Shown here piece by piece: positions 10,341 to 18,166 of a stretch of 60,142 nt of DNA. A program made the position numbers and the translations under genes. The stretch spans positions 1 through 60,142 of the forward strand of contig JBKPAF010000052.1 of NCBI GenBank assembly GCA_046726275.1. The letters run 5' to 3'. The DNA is from DASXTW01 sp046726275. Lineage in GTDB: Bacteria > Actinomycetota > UBA4738. The notes below the pieces were generated by a model, which saw nothing but the letters and a program-made list of their open reading frames with translations, was not told the origin of the DNA and ran no database searches. The first letter of the stretch is position 1; every line of letters starts with the position of its first letter.

Positions 10341-11207
10341 GTGCGTCGCCGACTGGACACCGAGATGGTGCGCCGTGGGCTCGCCGCTACGCGCTCCGAG
10401 GCCGCCCAGGCCATCCGCTCGGGAAAGGTGGTCGTGTCGGGCAGCCCTGCCATGAAGGCAGGCACGATGGTCCTCCCCGACCAGCCGATCGCGCTTTCCG
10501 CTCCCCCCCGCCGGTATGTCTCCCGAGGGGGCGAGAAACTCGAGGCCGCCCTGGATCGGTTCGACATCGACGTGAAGGGCCTGCGCGCCCTCGACGCCGG
10601 AGCGTCGACCGGAGGGTTCACCGATTGCCTGCTCGCCCGGGGCGCTGAACGAGTGGTCGCCGTCGACGTCGGCTACGGCCAGCTCGACTGGCGTCTCCGG
10701 GAGGATCCGCGGGTCACCGTTCTCGAGCGGGTAAACGTCCGCGACCTGCGCCCGGAGATGCTTCCCTATGTCGCCGAGATGGTCGTGGCCGACCTCTCGT
10801 TCATCTCCCTCCGGCTGGCGCTTCCGGCCCTGGTCCGGTGCGCATCTCCCGATGCCCGCTTCGTCCTGTTGGTCAAGCCGCAGTTCGAGGCCGGCCGGGC
10901 TGAAGTCGGCGATGGAGGCGTGGTCCGTGATCCGGATGTCTGGCGCAGGGTCGTGACCGAGGTCGCCGATTCCTGTCGCCACGAAGGCGCCGAGGTACTG
11001 GGAACGATCGCTTCTCCGCTCCCCGGGCCGGCCGGGAACGTCGAGTTCCTCGTCCACGCACGGAGATCGGGGAGCGGTTCGCCCCTCGAACACGGTCAGG
11101 CCGCCGACAGCTTCGGCGCGAGTCTGGACGCGGCCATCCAGGAGGCCACCGCCCCGCTGGGAGCATCGGGTCGCGCGGGACCGGGAGCCGCGGGTGTCCA
11201 TGGCTGA
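10341..11207 (+). CDS. tlyA: TlyA family rRNA 2'-O-methyltransferase
   Basis: The N-terminal S4 RNA-binding domain (RRLDTEMVRRGLAATRSEAAQAIRSGKVVVSG, about residues 2-35) is followed by an FtsJ-type Rossmann methyltransferase. The SAM loop is LDAGASTGGFTDCLL and later strands are VVADLSFISL and LLVKPQFEAGR. TlyA proteins methylate 16S C1409 and/or 23S C1920 and affect capreomycin sensitivity. GTG 10341 begins the S4 domain directly. The order tlyA-nadK matches mycobacteria. If 23S C1920 is a target, it lies just 3 nt from intron 1's insertion site, so methylation and splicing touch the same helix. Confidence 0.93.
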   Translation: MRRRLDTEMVRRGLAATRSEAAQAIRSGKVVVSGSPAMKAGTMVLPDQPIALSAPPRRYVSRGGEKLEAALDRFDIDVKGLRALDAGASTGGFTDCLLARGAERVVAVDVGYGQLDWRLREDPRVTVLERVNVRDLRPEMLPYVAEMVVADLSFISLRLALPALVRCASPDARFVLLVKPQFEAGRAEVGDGGVVRDPDVWRRVVTEVADSCRHEGAEVLGTIASPLPGPAGNVEFLVHARRSGSGSPLEHGQAADSFGASLDAAIQEATAPLGASGRAGPGAAGVHG

Positions 11208-12138
11208 TGGCGACTGGACCGCCCCGCGCGTCCGTACCGTCGGCCTTGTGGTCCACGCGGGTCGTGACGGAGCGATCGAGGCCGCCCGGTCGCTGATCGA
11301 CTGGTTGCGCGATCGGAAGGTCCTCACACGGTGCCTCGAGGGCGAAGGGCTGGCCGCTGACGAGAAGTCGCCCGCGCCGGAGTTCCCGCGCGGCCTGGAT
11401 CTGGTCCTCTCGGTGGGGGGTGATGGAACCCTCCTCCGAGCCGCGCAGCTCGCCAACGAGGCCGACGCGCCGCTCCTCGGGATCAAGGTGGGGCGACTCG
11501 GGTTCCTCACCGAGGTGGAGCCGGAAGAGGCCACCGAGCTCCTCGACGAGATCCTGGGTGGGGAGATCCACCTCGAGGAGCGCATGGCCATCGTGGCCCG
11601 GGCATCGGACGCTCCCTGGCGCGAGCCAGAGTGGGCGCTCAACGAGGTCATCATCGAGAAGCGGGCTCGGCACCGGCTCATCCGGCTCGCCGCGCACGTG
11701 GGGGGCGAGTACGTCACCACGTTCTCGGCGGACGGAGTGATCGTGGCCACACCGACCGGATCGACGGCGTATTCCTTCTCGGCTCGCGGGCCGATCGTGT
11801 CGCCGAACGTCCCGTGCATGCTGCTCACCCCGGTCTCGCCCCACATGGTGTTCGACCGTTCGATCGTGCTCGCGGTCGACGAGGGCGTCACTTTGGAGGT
11901 GCTGGGGGAAGAGCCCGGGCTCCTCTCGGCCGATGGGCGCCCGGGACTGGAGCTCCCGGTGAGTTCGAGTGTGCGGATCGAATCCGCCGAGCGTCCCGCC
12001 CGCCTCGTTCGCCGCGACGGCTCTCCCAGCTTCTTCCGCCTGTTGAGAGAGAAGTTCTCGCTTCCGGGAACGGCGCCGCACGGTTCGACGTGGGCCGATG
12101 AGCGACACGGCGAGACGCCGGGGATCCGGCCGGGGTGA
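11194..12138 (+). CDS. nadK: NAD kinase
   Basis: The enzyme phosphorylates NAD to NADP with ATP or polyphosphate. Visible family motifs are LVLSVGGDGTLLRAA (GGDG loop), GRLGFLTEV, ALNEVIIEK, DGVIVATPTGSTAYSFSARGPIV and the SVRIESAERPARLV segment near the C-terminus. The length (about 312-314 aa) is normal. Starts at GTG 11194 and ATG 11200 are both in frame, and either overlaps the end of tlyA, implying translational coupling. In most actinobacteria recN follows this gene; here it does not. Confidence 0.96.
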   Translation: MSMADGDWTAPRVRTVGLVVHAGRDGAIEAARSLIDWLRDRKVLTRCLEGEGLAADEKSPAPEFPRGLDLVLSVGGDGTLLRAAQLANEADAPLLGIKVGRLGFLTEVEPEEATELLDEILGGEIHLEERMAIVARASDAPWREPEWALNEVIIEKRARHRLIRLAAHVGGEYVTTFSADGVIVATPTGSTAYSFSARGPIVSPNVPCMLLTPVSPHMVFDRSIVLAVDEGVTLEVLGEEPGLLSADGRPGLELPVSSSVRIESAERPARLVRRDGSPSFFRLLREKFSLPGTAPHGSTWADERHGETPGIRPG

Positions 12139-12153
12139 ACCCGGCATCCTGGG

Positions 12154-12189
12154 TAGGATGGGTCACATGCTCGCCCTGTTGGCGAGCAT
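12154..12189 (+). promoter_or_regulatory. TAGGAT -10 box and 9-bp hairpin ahead of steA
   Basis: TAGGAT (12154-12159) lies 7 nt before an ATG at 12167, the spacing seen at other likely leaderless genes in this window. That ATG is the first arm of a perfect 9-bp hairpin (12167-12175 with 12181-12189, 5-nt loop). A transcript starting here would present its first codon inside the stem. Confidence 0.5.
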
Positions 12190-12226
12190 CCGACGTGACT
12201 TCGAGGTGAGACCGCTTGGCTCTTAG
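12167..12226 (+). CDS. Possible 19-codon upstream ORF of steA
   Basis: The ATG at 12167 opens a frame of 19 residues (MLALLASIRRDFEVRPLGS) ending at TAG 12224-12226, 34 nt before the steA ATG and in a different frame. It is supported only by position: a -10 box 7 nt upstream, and a hairpin formed by its first codons. It could be a regulatory leader peptide or a decayed gene start; nothing proves that it is translated. Confidence 0.35.
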   Translation: MLALLASIRRDFEVRPLGS

Positions 12227-12260
12227 GGTCGCCAGATGGCGGACACGGAGCACCGCACAG

Positions 12261-13376
12261 ATGGCCCGGGTGGACCGGCGAACGAAGCGACTGCTCCGTC
12301 GGATCCAGCCCGGCCAGGTCGCGGTGATCGATCACGAGGATCTGGACCGGGTGTCGGCTGAGGGCCTGGTCGAACGGGGAGTGAGCGCCGTGGTCAACGC
12401 CTCCCGATCCATCAGCGGGAGGTATCCGAATCTCGGACCCTTGATCCTCATGGAACATGGGATCCCGCTCGTGGACGGCGTCGGCAGGATCCTCATGCGC
12501 AAGGTGCAGGAGGGGGACGAGATCCGCGTCGAGGGGGATCGCGTCTATCGAGGCGACGAGCTGCTGGCCGTCGGAATCCGCCAGAGCATGAGCTCCGTCA
12601 CCGCTGCCATGGACGTGGCCAGGCAGCGCCTGGCCGAGCAGTTCGAGAGCTTCGCCCAGAACACGATCGAGTTCATGGCCCGCGAGCGCGACCTGCTGTT
12701 CGGCGGCACCGGCCTGCCCGAGCTCTCCCATGATCTCTCGAGCCGGCACGTCCTGGTCGTGGTCCGCGGCTACAGCTACAAGGAGGACCTGGCTGCCCTG
12801 AAGCCCTACATCCGGGAGGTCCGTCCCGTTCTCGTCGGGGTGGACGGCGGTGCGGACGCCATGTTGGAGGAGGGGTATCGGCCGGACCTGATCGTGGGCG
12901 ACATGGACTCTGTCTCGGAGCGGGCCCTGTTCTCGGGTGCTGAGGTGGTCCTGCACGCCTACCCGAACGGGTTTGCTCCCGGCCAGGACCGGCTGACCGC
13001 ACTGGGCATCCCTCACAAGGTCATGAAGGTGTCGGGTACGAGCGAGGACATGGCCTTCCTGCTGGCTCACGGGAAGGGAGCCGACCTGATCGTGGCCGTG
13101 GGAAGCCATGGGAACCTGCGCGAGTTCCTGGACAAGGGCCGGATGGGGATGGCCAGCACCTTCCTGGTGCGGTTGCGGGTGGGGGAGATCCTGGTCGATG
13201 CGAAGGGCGTCTCGCGGATGTACCGGCGGACGATCAGGGGGAGGGACGCCCTCCTGCTCGTGAGCGCGGCCCTGATGGCCTTCATCGTGGTCGTGGCGAT
13301 CTCCCCACCCCTTCGTCTCCTGGTCAAGCTCCTGTACGAATCCGTGCGCGGCTTCTTCTTCCGAGTGACCCATTGA
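12261..13376 (+). CDS. steA: SteA-like cell-division/envelope protein
   Basis: This 371-residue protein matches the SteA family, with a thiamin-pyrophosphokinase-like middle domain (VLVGVDGGADAMLEEGYRPDLIVGDMDSVSE). Near the C-terminus is one strong TM segment (LLLVSAALMAFIVVVAI) followed by a short membrane-proximal tail. In corynebacteria SteA and SteB form a pair at the division site affecting cell-wall hydrolysis and daughter separation. The ATG at 12261 gives the standard N-terminus MARVDRRTKRLLRRI. The stop overlaps the steB start (TTGA), fitting a complex made from one transcript. Confidence 0.9.
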   Translation: MARVDRRTKRLLRRIQPGQVAVIDHEDLDRVSAEGLVERGVSAVVNASRSISGRYPNLGPLILMEHGIPLVDGVGRILMRKVQEGDEIRVEGDRVYRGDELLAVGIRQSMSSVTAAMDVARQRLAEQFESFAQNTIEFMARERDLLFGGTGLPELSHDLSSRHVLVVVRGYSYKEDLAALKPYIREVRPVLVGVDGGADAMLEEGYRPDLIVGDMDSVSERALFSGAEVVLHAYPNGFAPGQDRLTALGIPHKVMKVSGTSEDMAFLLAHGKGADLIVAVGSHGNLREFLDKGRMGMASTFLVRLRVGEILVDAKGVSRMYRRTIRGRDALLLVSAALMAFIVVVAISPPLRLLVKLLYESVRGFFFRVTH

Positions 13377-14293
13377 TCTCGTTCCGCTACCACCTCGTCT
13401 CGATCGTCTCGGTCTTCTTGGCGCTTGCTCTGGGGGTGCTGGTGGGCACGACCGTGGTGAACCAGGGAGTCATCGACGACCTGAACAACCGGACGAACTC
13501 GGCCGTGAAGCGGGCCAAGGATCTCGAGGCGCAGGTCGGCGACCTCCAGGGGCAGCTCGAGGAGTGGCGCAGCTTCGCCACCGCCGTCGAGCCGCTGCTG
13601 GTCGAGGGGCAGCTCACGGGGAGCGAAGTCGTCCTGGTGACCCAGGAGGGAGTCGATCCGGCGGACCTCGAGCGGGTCAGGCGATCCCTCGAGGACGCCG
13701 GAGGAAGCGTGGTGGCCGAACTGGTCATCACCAAGCGGATGGCGCTGACGGACGAGGCTGCCCGCACGGAGCTGGCCGAAGCAGTGGGCAGCTTCCAGTC
13801 CACCGACCCGACCGATCTGGCCGAAACCGCGGCACAGCGGCTCGCCTCGAGACTGACCGCCGGGCCGAGTTCGCCGGACTCGCCGGACACTGACCTGATC
13901 GATCGGTTGCGGACCGCTGGGTTCCTCGTGCTTCGAGGTGGTGGAGCTCCGGAGGACATCGGCACGAGCTTCCAATCGATCGTGCTCCTCGCAGGAGGAA
14001 GCGATCCTCGCGTGGTGGATCCCGCTCGGTTCCTCCAGCCCCTCGCCACCTCGCTGGTGGAGTCCTCACGGCCACTTGTCGCGGCGGAGACCACTCAGAC
14101 CGCGCTGCCGTTCGTCGGACTGATCCGCAACGACGGAGCCCTGGACGGGGACCTGGTCACGGTGGACAACGCCGACCAGATCCCGGGTCGGGTAGCCATC
14201 GTGTTCGGCCTTCGGGATCTCCTGGCGTCGCCCGGACAGGGTGGGGACTACGGGGTGAAGGACGGCGCTTCCGGGATCCTCCCGAGGCCTTGA
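13373..14293 (+). CDS. steB: SteB/MctB family protein (annotated copper transporter)
   Basis: A 306-residue protein beginning with a single TM anchor (SFRYHLVSIVSVFLALALGVLVGTTVV). A coiled coil (about 30-65, VKRAKDLEAQVGDLQGQLEEW) and an extracytoplasmic alpha/beta domain with VVLVTQEGVD, FLVLRGGG and RVAIVFGLRDLL follow. This is the Rv1698 (MctB) family, named for copper tolerance in M. tuberculosis and called SteB in corynebacteria as partner of SteA. Start TTG 13373 overlaps the steA stop. The position between steA and pyrG is conserved, apart from the two glycosyl-transfer genes inserted here. Confidence 0.9.
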   Translation: MISFRYHLVSIVSVFLALALGVLVGTTVVNQGVIDDLNNRTNSAVKRAKDLEAQVGDLQGQLEEWRSFATAVEPLLVEGQLTGSEVVLVTQEGVDPADLERVRRSLEDAGGSVVAELVITKRMALTDEAARTELAEAVGSFQSTDPTDLAETAAQRLASRLTAGPSSPDSPDTDLIDRLRTAGFLVLRGGGAPEDIGTSFQSIVLLAGGSDPRVVDPARFLQPLATSLVESSRPLVAAETTQTALPFVGLIRNDGALDGDLVTVDNADQIPGRVAIVFGLRDLLASPGQGGDYGVKDGASGILPRP

Positions 14294-14979
14294 CCCCCAC
14301 GGACGGGGTTCGGGTGGTGGCCGTCGTGGCCGCATGGAACGAGGAGGACACCATCGCCACCACCGCGAAGTCCCTCACCGGGATCCACGCGATCGGCCAG
14401 GTCGTGGTGGTTGCCGACGGCTCGACCGATCAGACGGCAGAGGCGGCGGCTGGAAGCGGGGCGCGCGTGCTGTCTGCTCCTCGACGACTCGGCAAGGGTG
14501 GAGCCATCGAGTCCGCGCTGGACCGGATCGGGGAGGCCGACGTCTACGTGATGGTGGACGGCGACGTCGGAGAGACTGCGGCCGAGACCCGTGCGTTGCT
14601 CGATGAGGTCCTGTCCGGACGACTCGACCTCGCCATCGGTCGTCTGCCGGCGCTCGAGGGGGGAGGGTTCGGGCTGGTCAAGGCGTTCTCGCGCTGGGCG
14701 ATCCGCACCATCAGTGGGTTCGATCCCGGTGCACCTCTGTCCGGGCAGAGAGCCATCACACGGGAGGCTCTCCATGCCTGCCGCCCGCTCGCCCGCGGGT
14801 TCGGGTTGGAGACCGCAATGACCATCGACGCCGTCCGGCTGGGATTCCGCGCCGGTGAGGTACCGGTCGACATGCGGCACCGGCCGACCGGCCGAACCCT
14901 GGCCGGGTTCTCCCACCGCGCCCGGCAGGGTGTGGACATCCTGAGGGCGGTCGTCCCGAGATTCCTGGGCCTCCGGTGA
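14290..14979 (+). CDS. Family 2 glycosyltransferase
   Basis: The protein (229 aa) has a GT-A fold: RVVAVVAAWNEEDTIATTAKSL, VVVADGSTDQTAEAA, and the acidic DGD in VYVMVDGDVGETAAE that binds nucleotide-sugar and metal. No TM helix is present, so it acts at the cytoplasmic face. Both ends overlap neighbours by 4 nt (TTG start in TTGA; the next gene starts GTGA), so it is made together with the MraY-like protein. Together they look like an enzyme pair acting on a lipid-linked sugar. Donor and acceptor are unknown. Confidence 0.83.
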   Translation: MTPTDGVRVVAVVAAWNEEDTIATTAKSLTGIHAIGQVVVVADGSTDQTAEAAAGSGARVLSAPRRLGKGGAIESALDRIGEADVYVMVDGDVGETAAETRALLDEVLSGRLDLAIGRLPALEGGGFGLVKAFSRWAIRTISGFDPGAPLSGQRAITREALHACRPLARGFGLETAMTIDAVRLGFRAGEVPVDMRHRPTGRTLAGFSHRARQGVDILRAVVPRFLGLR

Positions 14980-15860
14980 GAACCCTCTCCCTGATCGCAA
15001 TCGTTGCTGGCTGGGCCGGGTTGACCTTCGCCTACACCGCCAGGCTCGTCCGAAGTCCAGGACGGCTTCCAAGGGTCCCGAATTACCGAGGCATCCAGCT
15101 TCCGCTCTGCCTCGGCGTTGGGCTCCTCCTGCTGGTCTTCTGGGTCGCCTTTTTCGACTCGTCGTGGTTCGTCGATCCGTCCATCGAGACCTCCATCAGC
15201 GAACGGGTCGCGATCATCTACTCGCTGGGGCTGGTCTTCTTCGGGGGACTGCACGACGACTATCACGCCGGTCAGGTCAGGGGCCTTCGTGGCCATGTCC
15301 GGGAGTTGGCGGGAGGCCGAGTCACGTCAGCCATCGTCAAGTTGGTGGTGATCGTGGGCGCCGCCACCTGGGCGGCCGCGAGCCTGGGCGACGGCCTGGC
15401 CCGCATCCTGCTTGGAATACCGGTCATCGCCGGTTCCGCGAACCTGTGGAACCTCCTCGACGTTCGCCCCGGCCGAGCCCTGAAGTGGTTCCTTCTCGCG
15501 GCTCTGGTGCTGGTCCTCTGGTATGTGCGCTACGACGATCTCCTGCTCGGCGCCGCGATCGGGTCCGCGGCGGCCCTAGTGATCTTCGACCTGCGGGAGC
15601 GGGCCATGCTCGGGGACGCCGGTTCCAACGTCCTCGGGTTCATCATCGGGATCGCCCTGTTCCGGCTGCTTCCCACGTGGGGGCTGGGCATCGCGCTGGG
15701 AGTGATCCTCGTCCTGCATGCCCTCGCGGAGACGGTGACTCTTTCGCGGATCATCGAGGCGATCCCGCCGATGCGCTGGTTCGACGGGTTGGGCAGGTTG
15801 TCCGCTGAGCAAACCAAGCTTGAACCCGGCGGCAGCCGCGAAGATTCGACCCCAGCCTGA
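14976..15860 (+). CDS. MraY/WecA-type phospho-glycosyl transferase (GT4)
   Basis: This 294-residue integral membrane protein has about 8-9 TM segments. Signatures of the polyprenyl-phosphate hexosamine-1-phosphate transferases are GLHDDYHAG (the DD pair), NLWNLLDVRPGRALK and MLGDAGSNVLGF. Such enzymes attach a sugar-1-phosphate or muramyl-peptide phosphate to undecaprenyl phosphate. The protein diverges from MraY in the NxxNxxDG loop, so it is probably a relative for another polymer. It is coupled to the GT2 gene by a GTGA overlap. Confidence 0.82.
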   Translation: MRTLSLIAIVAGWAGLTFAYTARLVRSPGRLPRVPNYRGIQLPLCLGVGLLLLVFWVAFFDSSWFVDPSIETSISERVAIIYSLGLVFFGGLHDDYHAGQVRGLRGHVRELAGGRVTSAIVKLVVIVGAATWAAASLGDGLARILLGIPVIAGSANLWNLLDVRPGRALKWFLLAALVLVLWYVRYDDLLLGAAIGSAAALVIFDLRERAMLGDAGSNVLGFIIGIALFRLLPTWGLGIALGVILVLHALAETVTLSRIIEAIPPMRWFDGLGRLSAEQTKLEPGGSREDSTPA

Positions 15861-15910
15861 GCGCGGATCCTTCCGGCGGACACGGCCTTCTGTTAGCATG
15901 GAATCCCGTA

Positions 15911-17554
15911 GTGCCAGAGCGAGCGAAGTACGTCTTCGTTACGGGAGGAGTCGCCTCCGGCCTCGGGAAAGGCATCACCTCCGCTTCCCTGGCCCGGCTC
16001 CTCAAGTCCAGTGGCCTCCGCGTCACCCTCCAGAAGCTCGATCCGTACATCAACGTCGACCCCGGCACGATGAATCCGTTTGAGCACGGGGAGGTGTTCG
16101 TGCTCGACGACGGAGCCGAAACGGATCTCGATCTCGGCCACTATGAGCGCTTCACCGACGAGAGCCTTCACCGCGAGTCCAGTGTGACCACCGGAGCGGT
16201 CTACCAGTCCGTGATCCAGAAGGAGCGCCGGGGCGAGTACCTGGGAAAGACCGTGCAGGTCATCCCCCACATCACGAACGAGATCAAGGGCCGCATCCGT
16301 ACGCTCGCTGGCACGACGGACGCCGACGTCTGCGTGATCGAGGTCGGCGGGACGGTCGGCGACATCGAGAGCCTCCCCTTCCTGGAGGCCATCCGCCAGC
16401 TCCGGAACGAGGTGGGGCGGGAGAACGTCGCCTTCGTCCACGTCTCGTTGATGCCGTTCATCGGTCCTACGGGCGAGCTCAAGACGAAGCCCACCCAGCA
16501 CTCCGTCAAGGAGCTCCGCTCGATCGGTATCCAGCCCGATGTGATCGTGTGCCGGTCGGACCGTCCCATCGGCCGCAACCTGAAGGAGAAGATCTCGCTC
16601 CTGTGCGACGTGGAGACCCGAGGAGTGATCTCGGCAGTCGACGCCGACTCCATCTACGAGGTGCCTCTCGTCCTGCATCGCGAGGGCCTGGACACCTACC
16701 TGGCCACCCTGCTCCGGTTGCCGGAGCAGACCCCCGACCTCCGCGAGTGGCAGGAGCTCGTTGACCGGGTGCACCGGGCAGTGTCGCCGGTGAACATCGC
16801 CATCGTGGGCAAGTACGTGACCCTCAAGGACGCCTACCTCTCGGTGATCGAGGCGCTCAAGCACGGCGGTTTCCACCACGGGGCGAGGGTGAACCTGACC
16901 TGGATCCCGTCGGACGAGCTGATCGCGGGCGGCGTCGAAGAGATCCTGGGACGGGCCGATGGGATCCTGGTCCCCGGAGGATTCGGGATCCGGGGCGTCG
17001 AGGGGAAGGTGGAGGCCATCCGATTCGCCCGGGAGAGCAAGATCCCCTATCTCGGTCTGTGCCTGGGCCTGCAGTGCGCCGTCATCGAGTACGCCCGAAA
17101 CGTCTGTGGGCTGCAGGGGGCCAACTCCTCCGAGTTCGACTCGGAGACGCCACATCCGGTGATCGACCTGCTTCCCGAGCAGGAGGATGTGGTCGACATG
17201 GGCGGGACCATGCGGCTGGGGGCGTATCCGTGCGACATCAGTGCCGGAAGCCTCGCCGAGCGATGTTACGGCGAACCCCTGATCCACGAGCGCCATCGCC
17301 ATCGCTACGAGGTGAATCCCTCCTACCACGGCATCCTCCAGGAGTACGGGATGGCGTTCTCGGGGATGTCGCCAAGCAGGCGGCTGGTCGAGATCATCGA
17401 GCTGCCCGACCATCCGTTCTTCATCGCCGGGCAGTTCCATCCCGAGCTGAAGTCCAGGCCGACCCGGCCGCACCCCCTGTTTCGGGAGTTCGTGGGAGCG
17501 GCGCTGGCCCGCCGCCAGGGCGCCCTGCAGGAACCGCTGGCGATCTCGGGCTGA
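15911..17554 (+). CDS. pyrG: CTP synthase
   Basis: The enzyme makes CTP from UTP, ATP and glutamine. The N-terminal amidoligase domain (1-270) has KYVFVTGGVASGLGKGITSASLARLL and DVCVIEVGGTVGDIESLPF. The C-terminal glutaminase has GGFGIRGVEGK, the Cys nucleophile in YLGLCLGLQCAVIE, and a late HPELKSRP His/Glu pair. At 547 aa it is full length. GTG 15911 gives the usual N-terminus. TAGCAT (15894-15899) lies 11 nt upstream and no ribosome-binding site is visible, so initiation is probably on a very short leader. Confidence 0.98.
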   Translation: MPERAKYVFVTGGVASGLGKGITSASLARLLKSSGLRVTLQKLDPYINVDPGTMNPFEHGEVFVLDDGAETDLDLGHYERFTDESLHRESSVTTGAVYQSVIQKERRGEYLGKTVQVIPHITNEIKGRIRTLAGTTDADVCVIEVGGTVGDIESLPFLEAIRQLRNEVGRENVAFVHVSLMPFIGPTGELKTKPTQHSVKELRSIGIQPDVIVCRSDRPIGRNLKEKISLLCDVETRGVISAVDADSIYEVPLVLHREGLDTYLATLLRLPEQTPDLREWQELVDRVHRAVSPVNIAIVGKYVTLKDAYLSVIEALKHGGFHHGARVNLTWIPSDELIAGGVEEILGRADGILVPGGFGIRGVEGKVEAIRFARESKIPYLGLCLGLQCAVIEYARNVCGLQGANSSEFDSETPHPVIDLLPEQEDVVDMGGTMRLGAYPCDISAGSLAERCYGEPLIHERHRHRYEVNPSYHGILQEYGMAFSGMSPSRRLVEIIELPDHPFFIAGQFHPELKSRPTRPHPLFREFVGAALARRQGALQEPLAISG

Positions 17555-17563
17555 CCAGGTTCC

Positions 17564-18070
17564 GTGGAGCCGGAGTCCTCGCGCGAGGTCTTCCGGGGCA
17601 AGCTCATCCGCGTCGACGTCGAGCGTTGGCCCGGTGGTGAGCGCGAGGTCGTGCACCATCCCGGCGCCTGTGCGGTAGTCGCGTTGACCCACAGAGGTGA
17701 GGTTGTCCTCGTCCGGCAGATCCGGGAGGCCGTGCGGGAAGCGCTGCTGGAGATCCCGGCTGGCATCCTCGACGTGGAGGGAGAAGACCCTGCGAGCTGC
17801 GCGGCCCGGGAGCTACTCGAAGAGACCGGTTTCAGGGCGGGCGAGCTCCACAGATTGGCCACCATCTACACCTCGCCAGGCTTCAGCGACGAGCGGATCG
17901 AGATCTTCGTCGGGGGGGCCGAGGAGGCGTCGAGCCCCTCAGAGGACGCTGTCGAAGTGGTCAGTCTGCCCTTCGTCGAAGTTCCGGAGGCCGTTCGGGA
18001 CGGGCGGATCAAGGACGCCAAGACCGTGTGTGGCCTACTCCTGGCACGGCAGATGCTCGAAAGGGACTGA
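17564..18070 (+). CDS. NUDIX hydrolase, ADP-ribose pyrophosphatase type
   Basis: A 168-residue protein with a complete Nudix box (GILDVEGEDPASCAARELLEETGFRAGE). The YTSPGFSDERIEIF segment downstream is typical of ADP-ribose diphosphatases, which split ADP-ribose into AMP and ribose-5-phosphate. GTG 17564 lies 9 nt after the pyrG stop. The pyrG-nudix-xerD order is also found in M. tuberculosis (Rv1699-Rv1701). The substrate is inferred from family and context. Confidence 0.9.
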   Translation: MEPESSREVFRGKLIRVDVERWPGGEREVVHHPGACAVVALTHRGEVVLVRQIREAVREALLEIPAGILDVEGEDPASCAARELLEETGFRAGELHRLATIYTSPGFSDERIEIFVGGAEEASSPSEDAVEVVSLPFVEVPEAVRDGRIKDAKTVCGLLLARQMLERD

Positions 18071-18120
18071 CGGAACCAGCGACGGCCGAAACGCTCGCAT
18101 CTGGCCGGAGTCCTGCCCGG

Positions 18121-18126
18121 TATGCT
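18121..18126 (+). promoter_or_regulatory. -10 box of alanine dehydrogenase gene
   Basis: TATGCT stands 40 nt before the ald ATG in the 96-nt gap after the Nudix gene. The implied leader carries a gggag ribosome-binding site. No clear -35 is seen. Confidence 0.4.
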
Positions 18127-18166
18127 GAACCGACGCGAACCTCGTACGTCGAACCGGGAGCTGTGG

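Noticed and set aside
10101..13373. Minus-strand open frame of about 1090 codons across tlyA, nadK and steA
   Set aside because: It is antisense to three well-recognised genes. Long stop-free frames arise by chance in GC-rich DNA, and the translation shows no domain and an unnatural composition.
15893..17692. Minus-strand frame of about 600 codons opposite pyrG
   Set aside because: It is a shadow of pyrG; the same reasoning of GC bias applies.
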